Positions 1 to 8,490 of a stretch of 64,000 nt of DNA are shown in pieces (position 1 is the stretch's first letter; every line of letters starts with the position of its first letter). The translations under genes and the position numbers were made by a program. The stretch spans positions 124,001-188,000 of the forward strand of contig JAHBUW010000005.1 of assembly GCA_019637875.1 (NCBI GenBank), read 5' to 3'. This DNA comes from Pseudobdellovibrionaceae bacterium (GTDB lineage: Bacteria > Bdellovibrionota > Bdellovibrionia > Bdellovibrionales > Bdellovibrionaceae). A model generated the notes under the pieces. It did no database searches, had not been told where the DNA came from, and saw nothing but the letters and a program-made list of their open reading frames with translations.

Positions 1-101
1 GAGCGGGAGCGACATCTCCCCCACTCTCCAAATTTAGCGGGCCTGAGGCAAACAAAACTCGCAGACGCGGTGACCGATGGTCCCCCAAGACCCCGTAAAA
101 A

Positions 102-128
102 CAAAAACGCCCCCGTCTCCGGAGGCGT
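102..128 (-). terminator. Rho-independent terminator of the small acidic protein gene
   Basis: An inverted repeat with arms at 107-114 and 121-128 (eight pairs with one mismatch, six-base loop) is followed on the minus strand by a T-rich tract covering about 97-107. It lies about 35 bases beyond the stop codon of the minus-strand gene that ends at 163. The first 100 bases of the window hold no gene that can be supported. Confidence 0.6.
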
Positions 129-162
129 CCTTTGCTTTCTCAAATCTCAGGCGGACCGCAAA

Positions 163-678
163 TTAACGACGACCCGACTTAATCTTGAGTTGCAGCTTCG
201 AGATGAGGTGCACGGCCATCTTCTCTTGCACTTTGCACATCTTCAGCTCGTCCTTGCGGTACGAACGTTGGCTGGGCGTGAGGGTGCCGGTCTCGAGTTC
301 CATTTCGTAATCGAGTTTCGAAGAGCGGATGCCTTCGAGCTCTTTGGTCTGTTGCTTGAAGAGCTTCGAAACCTGGCTCAAGGGGCCGACTTCGATCCAC
401 TCTTCTTTACCGCGGTACCAGCTGACCATACGGAGGAAGCGCGCTTTGTTTTTTGCCAGAGTGAACTTCGGATAACGGGCCTCTTCCAGATCGAGGATGT
501 TCTCGATCTCGTCCAGGTTCACGTCGTCTTCGGTGTCTTCGAGCATCCCGCTGGCGGCGAGCTTCTCCATCTCCTCCAACGCGGCCTGCTCTTCGCGCAT
601 GGCTGCGTCGCGAGCTTCTTTGTCCAAATCGTCAGAGTCGTTGTCGACATTATCGAAGTTTTCAACGTCGGTGATCAT
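163..678 (-). CDS. Hypothetical acidic, coiled-coil-like protein
   Basis: A 171-residue protein of unknown function. The start at 678 (MITDVENFDN) is preferred over an in-frame upstream codon because GGGGAGG lies about ten bases before it. The first 70 residues are very rich in Asp and Glu; the rest is charged and helical, with many Lys and Glu residues and a basic C-terminus (KSGRR). There is no signal peptide, membrane segment or recognisable catalytic motif. A promoter-like sequence precedes it and a terminator follows, so it appears to be a monocistronic cytoplasmic protein. The acidic N-terminal and basic C-terminal ends would suit an adaptor or nucleic-acid-associated protein, but nothing shows this directly. 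Confidence 0.7.
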   Translation of the reverse strand: MITDVENFDNVDNDSDDLDKEARDAAMREEQAALEEMEKLAASGMLEDTEDDVNLDEIENILDLEEARYPKFTLAKNKARFLRMVSWYRGKEEWIEVGPLSQVSKLFKQQTKELEGIRSSKLDYEMELETGTLTPSQRSYRKDELKMCKVQEKMAVHLISKLQLKIKSGRR

Positions 679-740
679 GGTGGAACGGCCTCCCCGGCAT
701 GCAAACAATCGAAAGGAATTATCCCTTGGAATGGTCTGCC

Positions 741-770
741 CTTATACTTCACAACAGTGTCTTAACACAA
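741..770 (-). promoter_or_regulatory. Putative sigma-70 promoter for the acidic protein gene
   Basis: Read on the minus strand, TTGTGT (770-765) and TATAAG (746-741) are separated by 18 bases, about 60 bases upstream of the start at 678. The -10 matches the sigma-70 consensus well and the -35 moderately. The surrounding 100 bases are noticeably more AT-rich than the flanking genes. Confidence 0.45.
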
Positions 771-818
771 GAGGTCAAAGAACAAATTTTGGCGGTTCTT
801 CTGAAATAAGTTCAGGAC

Positions 819-1715
819 TTACGGGCTCCGGCGGCCCACCAATTCGAGATGATCGGCCGCCTTTTCGCTGCTGGCTTCAAAACAAAGGAAAAGCCCGGGA
901 TAGCTGTCCTCGATCTCGCGGACCTCTTTGTCGCTCAGAGCCAAGACCGCGATGCCGCCCAGCACGACGGGAATTTCGACCCGCGCGAGGTTCGGCAGAT
1001 CACGGCGAAGATGCTCGAGATCCACGTAGCTGATGCCGAAAATCTGCGCCCCGGATTCTTGAAGCGCCTCGTTCAACGCCGTGAACGGCAGATCCACCCC
1101 GAAGTAGTGAACCGTGTAGCCGCGGTATTTCAGATGGCAGCCCACGAGCATCAGCCCGCCCTCGTGACGCTCCCCTTCGAGTGTCGCCAGCGCGAAGCTC
1201 GTCGCCTGCGTGGCGGGAAAATCGAGGGTCATGAATGCCCCAAGTTTCATGCGCAAAAACCCCGAAACGAAGTGCTCTTGCGCGACGGAAATCTGACCGC
1301 GCGACCAATCGTCGCCCAAACGGCGCAGCAGCTCTTCAAAGACCAGACTGAACATCTGTTGCGGAGCGAGCTTCGCCCCGAAAATCATCCAGTGCTGCGC
1401 GGTCGCCGCGATGTCGTAACGGAGGAGCGACTCGTAAACGAGGCGCACGCGGAACGTGACGTCGTCACTGGAGGTGACCGGCGCCGGCTCCTCGTCGACG
1501 TAGCCTTCGTACAGTTTCGTGAGATCTTGAAGTTGGCGCCCTTCGTTCTGCAGCCGCAGCGCGAGCTTCAAAAAGCTCACGTCTTTCTGCGCGTATAGCC
1601 GGTGCCCGCCCGCACTGCGCGCGGGCTGAGGGTATCCGTATCGTTTTTCCCAGTTTCGCAACGTCGCCGCCGGAAGGCCGGTCAACTTCGAAACGGTTTC
1701 GATCGAGAACTTCAT
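819..1715 (-). CDS. MerR-family regulator with cobalamin-binding light-sensor domain (CarH-like)
   Basis: A 298-residue transcription regulator built like CarH/LitR. An N-terminal MerR-type winged helix (residues 1-70; ATLRNWEKRYGYPQP, GHRLY) is followed by a four-helix segment and a Rossmann-type B12-binding domain (about 170-290). W137 is followed after nine residues by E147-H148, the Wx9EH signature of light-responsive CarH proteins, where the histidine is the upper cobalt ligand. E182-x-H184-xx-G187 gives the ExHxxG motif with the lower ligand, and a GG pair follows at 253-254. In known CarH proteins, adenosylcobalamin holds a DNA-bound tetramer in the dark and light breaks it, releasing carotenoid genes. 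The crt operon of this window lies about 20 kb away on the other strand, so regulation of it is inference. No strong ribosome binding site is seen. Confidence 0.87.
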   Translation of the reverse strand: MKFSIETVSKLTGLPAATLRNWEKRYGYPQPARSAGGHRLYAQKDVSFLKLALRLQNEGRQLQDLTKLYEGYVDEEPAPVTSSDDVTFRVRLVYESLLRYDIAATAQHWMIFGAKLAPQQMFSLVFEELLRRLGDDWSRGQISVAQEHFVSGFLRMKLGAFMTLDFPATQATSFALATLEGERHEGGLMLVGCHLKYRGYTVHYFGVDLPFTALNEALQESGAQIFGISYVDLEHLRRDLPNLARVEIPVVLGGIAVLALSDKEVREIEDSYPGLFLCFEASSEKAADHLELVGRRSP

Positions 1716-1768
1716 CGCGGCAACTGTGACATGAAAATGAGGTGGCGGCTAGTTTCCCCGAGGAAACC

Positions 1769-2383
1769 TCACGGAGCCGCGCACTCTCCTGCTTTTTGAC
1801 AGTCCATCATCGTGCGGCGCAGATCCATCAGATCTTCCAACCCCAGACGGAGTTCACGCTCGAAGCCGTGACGACGGCTGCCGCGCGGACCGATCAGAAC
1901 GAAGTCCCGCAGATCGCTGAAGCGCGACATCTTGAAGTAGCGATGGTCTTGACGGACCCAGAGTCCTTGCGTGCGTTGGATGTGATCCATGAAACGCAGG
2001 CGTTGGGCGGCGCCTTTCGCCTGCGCGCGACCGGGTTCGGTCCAACACTTCACCTCACCGACGAGGATCACGGCATCCGAGAACTTCTCGGACACGACGA
2101 CATCGAGTTCACCCAGAACTTGGTTCCCCAAGCCGTAAGCGAGATTCACGTCGACCTTATATTGTTGGCGCGGATACTCGGCTTCGAGTTCCAAACGAGC
2201 AACCTGTTCGCAGATCGCGCCGTCCACTTGGTAATTGACGGAGATGTTCCGTAAACGATTCACGTAGGCGTCCTGCCAGGCTGAATAAGCCCAAGCCTGA
2301 CCACCCCACACGCTGACCAAGGCCAGCATGAAAAGTGCGTAGACCTTTCCCCCACGTTGAACGAGCCCCTGCTCTCGTTGCAT
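1769..2383 (-). CDS. Exported protein with PD-(D/E)XK nuclease-like motif
   Basis: A 204-residue protein starting MQREQGL at 2383, chosen because GGGGGG lies about five bases upstream. It has a signal peptide with a hydrophobic stretch at 14-30 and probable cleavage after AWA. The middle reads GELDVVV (91-97, D94) and, after a 15-residue strand-turn, GEVKC (109-113, E110 and K112). This arrangement, with a helical Glu region upstream and an Ala/Gln-rich helix downstream, matches the core of PD-(D/E)XK nucleases such as the NERD and Vsr-like groups. An exported nuclease or a catalytically dead relative is therefore plausible but unproven. It ends 53 bases before the start of the CarH-like gene on the same strand. 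Confidence 0.6.
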   Translation of the reverse strand: MQREQGLVQRGGKVYALFMLALVSVWGGQAWAYSAWQDAYVNRLRNISVNYQVDGAICEQVARLELEAEYPRQQYKVDVNLAYGLGNQVLGELDVVVSEKFSDAVILVGEVKCWTEPGRAQAKGAAQRLRFMDHIQRTQGLWVRQDHRYFKMSRFSDLRDFVLIGPRGSRRHGFERELRLGLEDLMDLRRTMMDCQKAGECAAP

Positions 2384-2491
2384 CACGATCCCCCCGGAAC
2401 GGATTTTTTGCGCTGTTTGCAAGGAGCTAGCAAGCGGCCCCGGGGGACGACAACCGGGACCTGGGGATCGGGTAAAGCTTGCCCAAAAGGG

Positions 2492-3343
2492 CTATTGGAC
2501 GCGTTGCTTCTTCGACTGAGCGAGAACCTGTTCGAGGTTATGCCGCAGGCCCGGGTGCGTGGGCGCGCGCGCGACGGCCTCGCGGAACGAGTGAATCGCG
2601 TACTCCACGTCCCCCGCCTCGAACGCCAGAAGCCCCAAACCCGCAGGCCCCTCGAAGGCCCGCGGGAACTCCTGCGCGATCGCGCGATACAACAGAATCG
2701 CTTCGTCAGGGTGACCTTCACGCGCGAAGACCTCGGCGTTCCCGAGCGCTTCATCCAGCGTGGCGCCGACCGGGATCACCTCGGGAGGCACGAAGACGTA
2801 GGACCATCGGTCCGCGCGGTCCCAGGTTTTGGCGAGGCGTTCGAGCGGGACCCGCGCGTCGGCCTGATCACCGGTGTGCAGGAGCAGATCCGCGCCCGCG
2901 TAGCCCGTCACCAAAGCGTAGTGCCACACGGGATAAAACGAGAGGCCCAGATTCTGGAAGACGACGACCGGCATTCCGGCGTCGACCGCACGGTAAACCC
3001 CCGCCATATCGGGGATGCGGTAAGGGGCGAAGCCCAAACGCCGGGCCGCCGCGAGCAGATCGGTTTGAAAGCTCCCCTGCGCGCGCGGCGTGAAGGTCAT
3101 CGCGGTGACGTCCTCTAAACGCACGCCGGCGTCGTAGTGCCGAAGCGCCATCGTCAACGTCGCGGGGCCGCAGTGGTCTTTCTCTTGAACGATGAGCGGG
3201 ATCTCGAGGTGCGCATCCTCGGCGCGCGCCTCCCGGAACGCGTCCCGATCGGCCGCGGTCAGACCGCGACCGCTCGTGCAGGCCGTGAGCGCGAGGCTCA
3301 AAAATGCCAGCGAAAGAAACGTCCGGGAGGGCGCGTTCATCAT
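2492..3343 (-). CDS. PA2778-family lipoprotein cysteine peptidase (C39-like) with TPR tail
   Basis: A 283-residue lipoprotein. The signal peptide ends in lipobox LTAC (C22). A C39-like papain-fold domain follows, with C58 in DHCGPATL as nucleophile and H141 in WHYALVTGY as base. Residues about 195-275 form two to three tetratricopeptide-like helices (AEVFAREGHPDEAILLYRAI and the following repeat). This order (lipobox, C39 domain, TPR) is that of the PA2778 family, which is encoded beside PA2779 in many proteobacteria, as here. The start ATG overlaps the stop of the upstream gene as TGATG, indicating translational coupling. The substrate is unknown; C39 domains usually cut after GG in peptide leaders, but no ABC exporter is nearby. 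Confidence 0.85.
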   Translation of the reverse strand: MMNAPSRTFLSLAFLSLALTACTSGRGLTAADRDAFREARAEDAHLEIPLIVQEKDHCGPATLTMALRHYDAGVRLEDVTAMTFTPRAQGSFQTDLLAAARRLGFAPYRIPDMAGVYRAVDAGMPVVVFQNLGLSFYPVWHYALVTGYAGADLLLHTGDQADARVPLERLAKTWDRADRWSYVFVPPEVIPVGATLDEALGNAEVFAREGHPDEAILLYRAIAQEFPRAFEGPAGLGLLAFEAGDVEYAIHSFREAVARAPTHPGLRHNLEQVLAQSKKQRVQ

Positions 3344-3690
3344 CAAATCCGTTGCGCCACGAAGATGATGAGCAGAACCATCAAAACGACATACAAGATG
3401 TCGCCGCCGGCGCGCAGTTGGGTTTCACCCTTCAGCACGCTTTCGACTTCGCGATCGCTGAGATTCGCGATGCGGGCCGAAGCTTCGGCTTTCGAGATGC
3501 CCAGATCTGCAAGCAACGCCTGCGCGCGGGGATCTTCGAGGTTCTTACGGGCCTGCGCCGCGGGGCTTGCTCCTTGGGCGCGCAGTTCATTCAAGGTGAG
3601 AAGCCGGTCGGCGTTCCCCGCGTAAGTGATCGCGGGGCGGATCGAGACCAAACTTCCAATCATCAGTGCGGTCAGTAACATGCGTGTCAT
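3343..3690 (-). CDS. PA2779-family small membrane protein
   Basis: A 115-residue protein starting MTRMLLTALM at 3690, six bases after GGGAGGTG. A signal-like hydrophobic segment (4-23) is followed by a helical region with LLADLGISKAEASARIANLSDREVE and a C-terminal membrane segment (about 97-113, YVVLMVLLIIFVAQ). The LSD.E pattern, the GGD just before the last membrane segment and the adjacency to the PA2778-type peptidase identify the PA2779 family. It is the first gene of a two-gene operon with the peptidase. Its function is not known; partnership with the peptidase at the membrane is inferred from the conserved pairing. Confidence 0.82.
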   Translation of the reverse strand: MTRMLLTALMIGSLVSIRPAITYAGNADRLLTLNELRAQGASPAAQARKNLEDPRAQALLADLGISKAEASARIANLSDREVESVLKGETQLRAGGDILYVVLMVLLIIFVAQRI

Positions 3691-3891
3691 CGAGACACCT
3701 CCCTCGGGACTCTTCCTCAGCAATTTGGAGTCGCGCGGAATCGCTCCCTTTTTTGGTCGCCAAGCGCCGCCGCGGGGGTCTTTTTCCACAAAAAGGGGCC
3801 GGTGTCGTTCTGGCCACCGGACCGATGGCACCGCTGTTGCTCAATGGACTCGGCGTGGAGTCACAACGTCTCAAACGAAGGGGGAGGCAAC

Positions 3892-4572
3892 ATGGGGAAG
3901 TCATCGCTGGCAAATCTGGGTTTGGTTTTGGGTCTCATCGTCTCGGCCTCGGTCGCGCAAGCGCGCATCCAGATGCAGGGCTACCAGTCGCGGGGCGCGG
4001 GTTGCCCCGAAGGCTCGGTGCAAGTGATGTGGGCGCCCGACTACCGCTCGTTCACCATCCTCTACGACCGCTTGCTCTTGGAGGCCGGTCGCGGTCGCGG
4101 GGCCTCGGGTCAGATCAATTGTGAAGTCGAAATGCACCTGCAGAAACATCGTCTGCAAGGTTTCGCGGTGGAAGCGGTCGACTTCCGCGGTTTCGTGCAG
4201 CTCGATCCCGGTGTGCGCGCCCAACAAACCGTGAAAGTCTCGTCGGGTTCGACGAAAGAACTGCGCGCGATCTCGACGGACTTCGGAATGCAGCGCTGGC
4301 AAGGTCCCGCGAATCAGAACTACACGCTGTCCACCGTGCGGCCCGCGCGTCGTCCGGAAATTTTGAACTGCATCCCCTACCGCGAGAACACGCGTTTGGT
4401 CGTCCAAACCCGACTCGAGATCTCGAACGCCGGCGGCGGTCGCGGCGGGATGATGGCGGTCGACTCGGGCGACGGCCGGGTCATGCAGCGCTACCACGTC
4501 CGTTGGCAGAACTGCGTGGAAACCACGAAAGATTTGATCGAGGATATCATCGGCGCGATCCGCCGCCGTTAG
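3892..4572 (+). CDS. Exported hypothetical protein
   Basis: A 226-residue protein starting MGKSSLANLG at 3892, directly behind GGGGGAGG. It has a signal peptide (hydrophobic 8-22, cleavage near AQA). The mature part is beta-rich with several isolated Cys residues (GCPEGS, INCEVEM, LNCIPYR, WQNCVE), which suggests two disulfides and a folded periplasmic or secreted domain. No family was recognised. The last codons and a related stretch just after the stop (4576-4600) repeat a similar sequence (GCGATCCGCCG), apparently a small tandem duplication of the gene end. Confidence 0.7.
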   Translation: MGKSSLANLGLVLGLIVSASVAQARIQMQGYQSRGAGCPEGSVQVMWAPDYRSFTILYDRLLLEAGRGRGASGQINCEVEMHLQKHRLQGFAVEAVDFRGFVQLDPGVRAQQTVKVSSGSTKELRAISTDFGMQRWQGPANQNYTLSTVRPARRPEILNCIPYRENTRLVVQTRLEISNAGGGRGGMMAVDSGDGRVMQRYHVRWQNCVETTKDLIEDIIGAIRRR

Positions 4573-4602
4573 ATCTTGGCCGCGATCCGCCGTCGGTAAA
4601 GG

Positions 4603-4701
4603 CGCTCCTTCGGAGCTAACCCCGAAAGCGAAGTTCCCGCCCCGAGACTGGAAGCGTCTCGGATCAGGACTTCGCATGACGAAGTCTTCACTTTAGTCCT
4701 G
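4603..4701 (+). promoter_or_regulatory. Hairpin-rich leader of the GH5 lipoprotein gene
   Basis: The 150-base gap before the cellulase-like gene holds a row of inverted repeats: GCTCC/GGAGC at 4603-4615, CCGAGAC/GTCTCGG at 4642-4662, and GACTTCG/CGAAGTC at 4668-4686. A further pair, CAGGACT (4665-4671) and AGTCCTG (4695-4701), overlaps the third hairpin and is followed by AATTTT. The last two structures share bases and cannot fully form together. The block may be the terminator of the upstream gene, an attenuator, or both. Confidence 0.4.
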
Positions 4702-4722
4702 AATTTTCCGATATATCCGTGG

Positions 4723-7700
4723 ATGAATTCGCGGATTTTGGCGACCTTCTTCATTCTGTGCACGGCTCTCGGCTGCGGGAAGTCGGGTTTCAATTTGGAT
4801 CTCGGTGAAGAGCCGAGCCAAGAGGAAACCCCGCCCGTCACGCGCGGGGCCTTTTCGCTCGGCGTGAATCTGTCGGGACTCGAGATCGGCGGTACAATCC
4901 CCGGCGTGCTCGACACCGACTACGCCGCGCCCACGACCGCGTCGCTCGATTACTACAAATCCCGCGGCCTGAAGCACATCCGCCTGCCGATCAACTGGGA
5001 ACGTTTGCAACCCGGCGTGAACGGTCCACTCGATTCCGATTATTTGCAAATCATCGAAGACCTGGCCGACGCGGCCCGCACGCGCCAGATGTTTCTGCTG
5101 TTGGACGTGCACAACTCGGGGCGCCGGACCGAAGGCGTCATCGGCTCACCGGCGGTGCCGGTCACCGCGCTCGCCGATCTGTGGTTACGCGTGGCCGAGC
5201 ACTTCGCCGATCACACGGGGATCGAAGGCTACGACCTGATGAACGAGCCCCACCATATCAGCGAGGCGACCTGGGTCACCGCCGCGCAGGCCGCGATCCT
5301 GGCCATCCGCACGGAAGACGACACCAAGAAAATCTACGTCGAAGGCGCGAACTGGGCCTCGAGCTGGAACTTCGAATCGACGAACCCGACGCTCCACACA
5401 TTGAAAGATCCGAAAGAGAAGCTCGTCTTTTCGGCGCACTGTTATCTGGACCGCGACAACTCGGGCTCGCACTTCATCTGGGCGGACGAGGTCGCGGCCG
5501 GAAGCTCTTCACCCGTCGGTGCCGCGATGAATGAAGACATCGGTCTCGTGCGCCTGGCGAGCTTCGCGAACTGGCTCGAAAAGCACGGTTTCCAAGGCCA
5601 CATCGGCGAGATCGGCACGGGTCACGAAAATCCCGCGTGGTTGACGGCGCTCGACCGCGCGCTGAATTTCGCGCGCGAGAAAAAACTCGAGGTCCACTAC
5701 TGGGCCGGCGGCCCCCGCTGGGGCGATTACGGCTACAGCGTCGAGGCCGGCGTCAGCGGTCAAGCCGACGCCCGGCAGATGGCGGTCCTGACGAAGTACA
5801 CCGAACCTAGCGTGTGGCCCACGCGCTATCTTTTGAGCGGACCTACGCGCGGGACCGGCGGCACGCCCAGCGCGGCCTTCACCGTCGAGTACCGCGGCCT
5901 TCTGAAAGCGAACGTCACCGTCACGCCGAACGACGGCGGTCAGGGCGGAGTCTTCACCCCCGCAACGCTGACCCTGACCCCCGGCTTCAATCCGTCGGGG
6001 AGCTTCACCTACACGCCGAACGGCGCGAAGACCCACTACATCACTTTGTCGAACAGCGGCGGCTGGACGAATCCCGCGCCGCACGCGTTCTCGAGCCAGG
6101 CCGATCTGTTCATGCTGACCTCGGTCGCGCCGACGAACATCTTCGCGCTCCGCAAGATCTACGCGCCCTACATCGGACCGCTGATCCGATTGGCGCGCGA
6201 CGTGGATGGCGCGCAGATGGACTTCGGTTATACGACGAACGGCGAACTCGATCGCCAGGCGATCGTGGACTGGGCGGGCGGCGACACGGCCATCCTGCGC
6301 GTGATCCGTTGGTACGATCAAAGCCCCGCCGGCGCGCACATGCTGCCCGTCTATTCCAACACCGCGTTGGGATTTTCGTCCCCGCGCGACTATCCCTTGT
6401 TTCGCGTCAACGATGGCGACGGTCACCCCGTGATCATCTTCGACGCCAACCGCGCCGACTTCGAATCGAAACTGCAGAACGTGACCGGCCATTCGATCCT
6501 GGCGCGCGCGAACCACCGCGCGGGCGGACGACTATTGAGCGCGCAATTCGAAACCTATTTCAATTTTCTGGATGACGGCGGCAAATGGACGCTTTCGATG
6601 GATACGGTGAACGGCCCTTATGAAGAGCTCGACATGGGCGTCGTCGCCGATCAGTGGCACGACTACGCCGGAACGTTCCACGCCGGAACCGCGAACGGTT
6701 GGAAGAGCTTCGTCGACGGCGGCGCGCAAGCGACCGCGACCTCAATCAATACGTCGTTCTCGATGTCGTACGGGCTGAACACGTACAACGTCGGTTACTT
6801 CCGCTGGTGGGACGCGTCCCGCTGGTACGGGAAGGTGCGCGAGCTCGTGCTGTTCGACGGCGTGATCAGCGACACGCTCGTGCAGGATTTCCACCTCGAT
6901 ACGGACAGCTATTACGCGACGCCGTTGACGCCGCTGCCGGTCTCGACGAATCCGGTGATCATCCCGATGATGGGGCCCGTGATGCCGACCACCTACAAGG
7001 GCGTGAATCTTTCGGGTCTCGAATACAATTCCGTCAAAGGTTATCCCAACTACGACTACGCTCTTCCGAGCGCGGCCGAGATCGACTATTTCGCGGCGAA
7101 GGGTATGACGTTGATCCGTCTGCCTTTCGACTCGGATCGTCTGCAACCGCGTCGCTTCGGCGCACTGAACCCCGGCTTTTTGAAGGTCATCGACGATCTC
7201 GTGCAGCAGGCGCGGATGCGCGGGATGTGGGTGGTGCTGGACCCGCATACCTACGGTTATCTGAAAGATGACGACGGCACCGATCGCGTGATCGGGGTCG
7301 ATCCGCTGATGCCCTCGGCGGCGTTGGCCGACTTCTGGTCGCGACTGGCCGGGGTCTACATCAACCAACCCAACGTCATCTTCGGCCTGATGAACGAACC
7401 GCACAACCAAACCGCGGCCCAGTGGAAAGCGGTGGCCGTCGATTCAATCAACGCGATTCGCGCGACCGGATCGACACATTTGATCTTGGTCCCTGGGACC
7501 TGGTGGAGCGGGGCGCACTCCTGGATCGCCTCGGGAAATGCCGCGGAATGGAGCGGCTTCAGCGATGTTAATTTCGCCTACGAAGTTCACCAGTACTTGG
7601 ATTCGGACAGTTCGGGCACACACGCGGAGTGCCACCCCGGCGTTTCGGCCCGGCTGGACGACTTCATGACCTGGGTCAAAAACGAAAATGCGAAGGGTTT

Positions 7701-7917
7701 CCTGGGCGAGTTCGGCTGGAGTCAAGATGCCAGCTGCCCCGCCGAAGTCAGCGCTTTCATGACGAAACTCGGCGATACCGACGCTTGGATGGGGTGGAGT
7801 TACTGGACCGCCGGTCCGTGGATGGACAACTATATGTTTAGCGTCCAGCCGACCGGCCTGGGAACGGGCACGGTCGTCGACAAGCCGCCGCTCACCGTCT
7901 TGCAATCCAATCTCTAA
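4723..7917 (+). CDS. Lipoprotein with two GH5 cellulase-like domains flanking a beta-sandwich domain
   Basis: A 1064-residue surface or outer-membrane lipoprotein (ALGC, C18). GH5 domain 1 covers about 45-345, with the acid/base in MNEPH (E175) and the nucleophile in GEIGTG (E296). Residues 375-455 look like an Ig-type linker domain. About 475-745 resemble the beta-sandwich fold seen in ArabFuran-catal/LamG proteins (RLARDVDGAQMDFGY, RWYDQS at 529-534). GH5 domain 2 covers about 755-1060, with MNEPH (E892) and GEFGW (E996). Both catalytic pairs are intact, so two active endo-beta-glycanase sites are expected; the real substrate (cellulose, mannan or another beta-glucan) cannot be told from motifs. 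The duplicated GH5 domains share MSGLE/NLSGLE-like starts, which suggests internal duplication. The start at 4723 has only a weak ribosome binding site. Confidence 0.85.
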   Translation: MNSRILATFFILCTALGCGKSGFNLDLGEEPSQEETPPVTRGAFSLGVNLSGLEIGGTIPGVLDTDYAAPTTASLDYYKSRGLKHIRLPINWERLQPGVNGPLDSDYLQIIEDLADAARTRQMFLLLDVHNSGRRTEGVIGSPAVPVTALADLWLRVAEHFADHTGIEGYDLMNEPHHISEATWVTAAQAAILAIRTEDDTKKIYVEGANWASSWNFESTNPTLHTLKDPKEKLVFSAHCYLDRDNSGSHFIWADEVAAGSSSPVGAAMNEDIGLVRLASFANWLEKHGFQGHIGEIGTGHENPAWLTALDRALNFAREKKLEVHYWAGGPRWGDYGYSVEAGVSGQADARQMAVLTKYTEPSVWPTRYLLSGPTRGTGGTPSAAFTVEYRGLLKANVTVTPNDGGQGGVFTPATLTLTPGFNPSGSFTYTPNGAKTHYITLSNSGGWTNPAPHAFSSQADLFMLTSVAPTNIFALRKIYAPYIGPLIRLARDVDGAQMDFGYTTNGELDRQAIVDWAGGDTAILRVIRWYDQSPAGAHMLPVYSNTALGFSSPRDYPLFRVNDGDGHPVIIFDANRADFESKLQNVTGHSILARANHRAGGRLLSAQFETYFNFLDDGGKWTLSMDTVNGPYEELDMGVVADQWHDYAGTFHAGTANGWKSFVDGGAQATATSINTSFSMSYGLNTYNVGYFRWWDASRWYGKVRELVLFDGVISDTLVQDFHLDTDSYYATPLTPLPVSTNPVIIPMMGPVMPTTYKGVNLSGLEYNSVKGYPNYDYALPSAAEIDYFAAKGMTLIRLPFDSDRLQPRRFGALNPGFLKVIDDLVQQARMRGMWVVLDPHTYGYLKDDDGTDRVIGVDPLMPSAALADFWSRLAGVYINQPNVIFGLMNEPHNQTAAQWKAVAVDSINAIRATGSTHLILVPGTWWSGAHSWIASGNAAEWSGFSDVNFAYEVHQYLDSDSSGTHAECHPGVSARLDDFMTWVKNENAKGFLGEFGWSQDASCPAEVSAFMTKLGDTDAWMGWSYWTAGPWMDNYMFSVQPTGLGTGTVVDKPPLTVLQSNL

Positions 7918-8112
7918 TTGGCGGCGCCCCTCTTTACGTGCTAGACTGTCTTTCGTGAGAACAAGACGTTTGCAATTCTCATATTCCCTCGGTTCGAACC
8001 GCGACTCTATTTGGGTCGGCGGTTGCTCACGCGTATCCTGACCAACCGCCCGCTCATTCACATCGTCTGAATTTTTAGCCCCTCGAACGGCCCCCTTTTT
8101 ACGGAGACCTTT

Positions 8113-8487
8113 ATGAACGCCTCGCTCACTTTGACCCGCACGGACTACGAACGCCTTTCGCATTTGATCCTTTCCGCTCCGGAAGAGATCGCCGAACTTC
8201 TGGAGGGCGAGCTCGCGCGCGCGAACGTCGTCGACGATACCCAGCTGCCGCTGAACGTCGTCGCGATGAATTCGGCCGTGCGCTACCGCGTGGTCGCGAA
8301 CGGACAGGAAAATGAAATCACTTTGGTTTATCCCGCCGACGCCGACTCGGCCACCGGCCGCATTTCGGTGCTCGCGCCCATCGGGGCCGCGCTCATCGGG
8401 CTCAGCGTGGGGCAGAAAATAAAATGGCCGCTCCCGCAGGGCGGCCACAAAGAAATCGAAGTTTTGTCCGTACGCCGGGTCGACTAG
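8113..8487 (+). CDS. rnk: GreA/GreB C-terminal-domain protein (Rnk-like)
   Basis: A 124-residue protein with a short helical N-terminus (about 1-45) and a C-terminal FKBP-like GreA/GreB domain (about 50-122; EITLVYPADADSATGRISVLAPIGAALIG, then a GQ-x-IKWPLP-type loop). Length and layout match Rnk, the regulator of nucleoside diphosphate kinase, rather than full GreA, whose long coiled coil is missing. Rnk-type proteins bind RNA polymerase near the secondary channel. GGAG lies six bases before the ATG. It stands alone and converges closely with the next gene. The 195-base gap upstream shows only a weak GGCGGTTG/CAACCGCC inverted repeat (8018-8050). Confidence 0.78.
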   Translation: MNASLTLTRTDYERLSHLILSAPEEIAELLEGELARANVVDDTQLPLNVVAMNSAVRYRVVANGQENEITLVYPADADSATGRISVLAPIGAALIGLSVGQKIKWPLPQGGHKEIEVLSVRRVD

Positions 8488-8490
8488 GAC

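Noticed and set aside
7995-8010. GGTTCGAACC as a possible tRNA T-loop
   Set aside because: No acceptor stem, anticodon arm or CCA-like end could be built around it.
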